In this document: in pieces, positions 5,356-6,379 of the stretch | Layout of the letters: every line of letters begins with the position of its first letter | How positions within the stretch are numbered: position 1 is the first letter of the stretch | Assembly (NCBI GenBank): GCA_910587495.1 | Contig: CAJUMT010000187.1 | Location: forward strand, 355 to 6,733 | Reading direction: 5' to 3' | Source of the DNA: an uncultured Lachnospiraceae bacterium | Lineage (GTDB): Bacteria; Bacillota_A; Clostridia; Lachnospirales; Lachnospiraceae | DNA: 6,379 nucleotides | The notes under the pieces: generated by a model | What the model was told of the DNA's origin: nothing | Seen by the model: the letters and a program-made list of their open reading frames with translations, nothing else | Database searches by the model: none | Position numbers and translations under genes: made by a program

Positions 5356-5945
5356 CGTTTGAGACAGGGGAGATGTTTCGAGAAGTGGCTGCGGACCTGC
5401 TGTATTTTTGCGGTCTGTATGCAGATACAGCATGCCGGATTGCTATTATTGTGTTTTTGACGGCATTTTTTGCCGGGTGCGGACATGGATATAAACAGGG
5501 AAAAATATCAGGTCGGATCAGACATGCGGCTGTAAAGGCTCTTTTGCTGGCAGCTCTCTCTGCATATGGATATATAACTGCGGGCATTACGCTGCTTTCC
5601 AGAAGCGAAGGCAGCTCCGACGAGGTAAACCTGCGGCTGTTCGGGACTTTTCACAATGATTTTACAAGCTGTAAGTATATATGTGAAAATATACTGCTTC
5701 TGTTTCCCTGCGCGGTACTGCTTTATGGGACTTTCCAAATATTTCGCAGGGTTTCGGCGGCATTTTGGACCGGATTTTTTGTGTCGCTGGCGATAGAAAC
5801 GGCGCAGCTTGTGACCTGTCTGGGACGATTTGAAGCGGATGATATTTTGACGAATGTCGTAGGATATATGGCAGGGTATCTGCTGTGCCGTGCGGCTTCG
5901 TGCGTGGGGCGGCTATACAATGTCAGGCGTGATTTTCATTCTTGA
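5343..5945 (+). CDS. VanZ-like family membrane protein, 200 aa
   Basis: Polytopic membrane protein with about five hydrophobic segments (27-46, 63-84, 113-133, 138-158, 168-187). The family signature is clear: NILLLFPCAVLL (116-127), and E151-x-x-Q ... GRFEADDILTNVVGYMAGYLL (161-181), i.e. the conserved Glu/Gln, Arg and D-D-I-x-T-N of VanZ-like proteins. The family is named after VanZ, which raises teicoplanin resistance; most members, including this one, have no proven function. The start ATG lies inside the recombinase gene in another frame with only a weak GGTGGG before it, fitting translational coupling. A later ATG at 5371 directly after GGGGAG has no room for a ribosome binding site and is less likely. 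Confidence 0.9.
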   Translation: MEVVTFETGEMFREVAADLLYFCGLYADTACRIAIIVFLTAFFAGCGHGYKQGKISGRIRHAAVKALLLAALSAYGYITAGITLLSRSEGSSDEVNLRLFGTFHNDFTSCKYICENILLLFPCAVLLYGTFQIFRRVSAAFWTGFFVSLAIETAQLVTCLGRFEADDILTNVVGYMAGYLLCRAASCVGRLYNVRRDFHS

Positions 5946-6112
5946 TAATGTTTCAAAAATAAAGTATCATAATAAGTGTTATAGAAAAACAAGCAGAAAA
6001 AACAAGCAGAAATGGGCAGGCGGCAAAAACTGCTGAAAATAAACAGCGGGCAAAGTCAAAGCAGAAGGCAATGGACGTTCACGCCGCTATCTGCGGATAT
6101 TATAAGAACAAG
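5946..6112 (+). other. Non-coding or remnant stretch between the VanZ-like gene and its terminator
   Basis: No gene with a credible start is seen. A 13-nt unit AAACAAGCAGAAA is tandemly duplicated (5987-5999, 6000-6012). One plus-strand frame is open from about 5967 to the TGA at 6128 and reads ...KQRAKSKQKAMDVHAAI then CGYYKNKKYHDI, which looks protein-like, but it has no start codon or ribosome binding site upstream; its only ATG is at 6086ish, near the end. It could be the C-terminal remnant of a lost gene. Confidence 0.35.
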
Positions 6113-6159
6113 AAATACCATGACATCTGATTGAAAGAGTTGTCATGGTATTTTTTTTT
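6113..6159 (+). terminator. Strong intrinsic terminator of the plus-strand operon
   Basis: AAATACCATGACA (6113-6125) pairs perfectly, 13 bp, with TGTCATGGTATTT (6141-6153) around a 15-nt loop, and the 3' side runs into nine T (6151-6159). It ends transcription from the 3815-5945 genes, 168 nt after the VanZ-like stop codon. Confidence 0.93.
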
Positions 6160-6174
6160 GCATATAAACAGCAT

Positions 6175-6215
6175 ATAACAGTTGATAACAGTTATAAACT
6201 GTTATATACTGTTAT
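6175..6215 (+). promoter_or_regulatory. Symmetrical double inverted repeat with embedded promoter
   Basis: ATAACAGT occurs at 6175-6182 and 6185-6192, and its exact complement ACTGTTAT at 6198-6205 and 6208-6215: two boxes, a 5-bp centre, two boxes, with 2-bp gaps on both sides. A good promoter lies within: TTGATA (6183-6188), 16 bp, TATACT (6205-6210), each 5 of 6 to consensus. A repressor bound to these boxes would cover the promoter. It would start transcription near 6217, towards the gene beyond the right edge. An iteron or recombination-site role is an alternative. Confidence 0.65.
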
Positions 6216-6233
6216 CACAAAGTACAGGAACAA

Positions 6234-6356
6234 CCGCAGCAGGAAGGCTGCAGCGGAACTTTGATCAGCGAAAGCCCGAACGCAGCCAGATGGCTGAGCG
6301 GACGCGTTAGCGACCGGGAAACCATCTAGTAACCGGCTGCGGCAGGGCTGTAGCAG
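6234..6356 (+). ncRNA. Candidate structured leader RNA (cis-regulatory), family not recognised
   Basis: GC-rich, ORF-free leader between the promoter above and a ribosome binding site. Nested pairing: AGCCC (6273-6277)/GGGCT (6345-6349); 3x3 internal loop gaa/gca; CGCAGCC (6281-6287)/GGCTGCG (6335-6341); directly stacked AGATGG (6288-6293)/CCATCT (6322-6327), with a 7-nt bulge agtaacc and a 28-nt apical region that may hold CTGA/TTAG. That is 18 Watson-Crick pairs. A local hairpin CAGCC/GGCTG (6283-6287/6292-6296) excludes the long helices, so two states are possible. A separate hairpin lies at 6234-6256 (CCGCAGC with GCT, GCGG). No match to T-box, SAM, cobalamin, glycine or other riboswitch cores known to me. 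Could alternatively be part of a mobile-element RNA. Confidence 0.5.
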
Positions 6357-6365
6357 AACTATAAT

Positions 6366-6371
6366 AGGAGG
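6366..6371 (+). promoter_or_regulatory. Consensus ribosome binding site of a gene starting just past the right edge
   Basis: AGGAGG followed by eight bases (aacagatc) to the end of the window, so a start codon is expected at about 6380. It shows that the leader 6217-6379 is a 5' UTR. Confidence 0.75.
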
Positions 6372-6379
6372 AACAGATC

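Noticed and set aside
6012..6134. 40-residue plus-strand frame with ATG at 6012
   Set aside because: No ribosome binding site, composition is not protein-like, and it ends within the terminator stem-loop.
6208..6220. DnaA-box-like TTATCACAA next to AT-rich repeats, suggesting an origin
   Set aside because: Single imperfect box without further copies; the repeats are better explained as an operator over a promoter.

Overview
The window looks like a piece of a low-to-moderate GC Gram-positive genome, most likely a gut Clostridia/Lachnospiraceae-type organism. This is inference from strong Shine-Dalgarno sites, T-run terminators, a VanZ-like protein and an expanded Rpn (PD-(D/E)XK) nuclease family. 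No rRNA, tRNA, CRISPR array or complete insertion sequence is visible.

The left part (1-3800) is a one-strand (minus) cluster of five Rpn-derived units. From the 5' end of the minus strand they are: a full-length 406-residue Rpn-type nuclease (2400-3620); a second copy (1194-2329) that has lost its promoter and first 22 codons and carries a 1-nt frameshift; a 101-residue stand-alone 'tail' protein with its own upstream region and terminator (651-956); a 131-residue stand-alone 'tail' protein (58-453); and a fragment of another copy at the left edge (1-70). The copies share upstream DNA, 3' flanks and a 349-bp almost identical nuclease-domain block, so the cluster has been shaped by duplication, deletion and recombination.

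The main point of interest is the way short proteins are encoded. The full-length gene has an internal ATG at codon 272 preceded by GGAGG, and the same signal is kept in all three full-length-derived copies. The stand-alone 131-residue protein aligns without gaps from its first Met to exactly this internal Met. In E. coli, Rpn genes are known to make a short C-terminal protein from an internal start that neutralises the toxic full-length nuclease. Here the same short form seems to be encoded both inside the nuclease gene and as separate genes, which would suggest a nuclease with several tail-only partners or competing antitoxins. The functional part is inference.

The right part (3815-5945) is a plus-strand, divergently oriented, translationally coupled three-gene cluster: a membrane-anchored protein of unknown function, a tyrosine-recombinase-fold protein that keeps only part of the catalytic set, and a VanZ-like membrane protein. 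A strong intrinsic terminator follows at 6113-6159.

The right edge (6160-6379) holds the leader of a gene that starts just outside the window: a promoter embedded in a symmetrical double inverted repeat (6175-6215), a GC-rich structured leader with nested stems and a competing hairpin (6234-6356), and a consensus ribosome binding site (6366-6371). The structured leader is the best candidate here for an undescribed RNA element.
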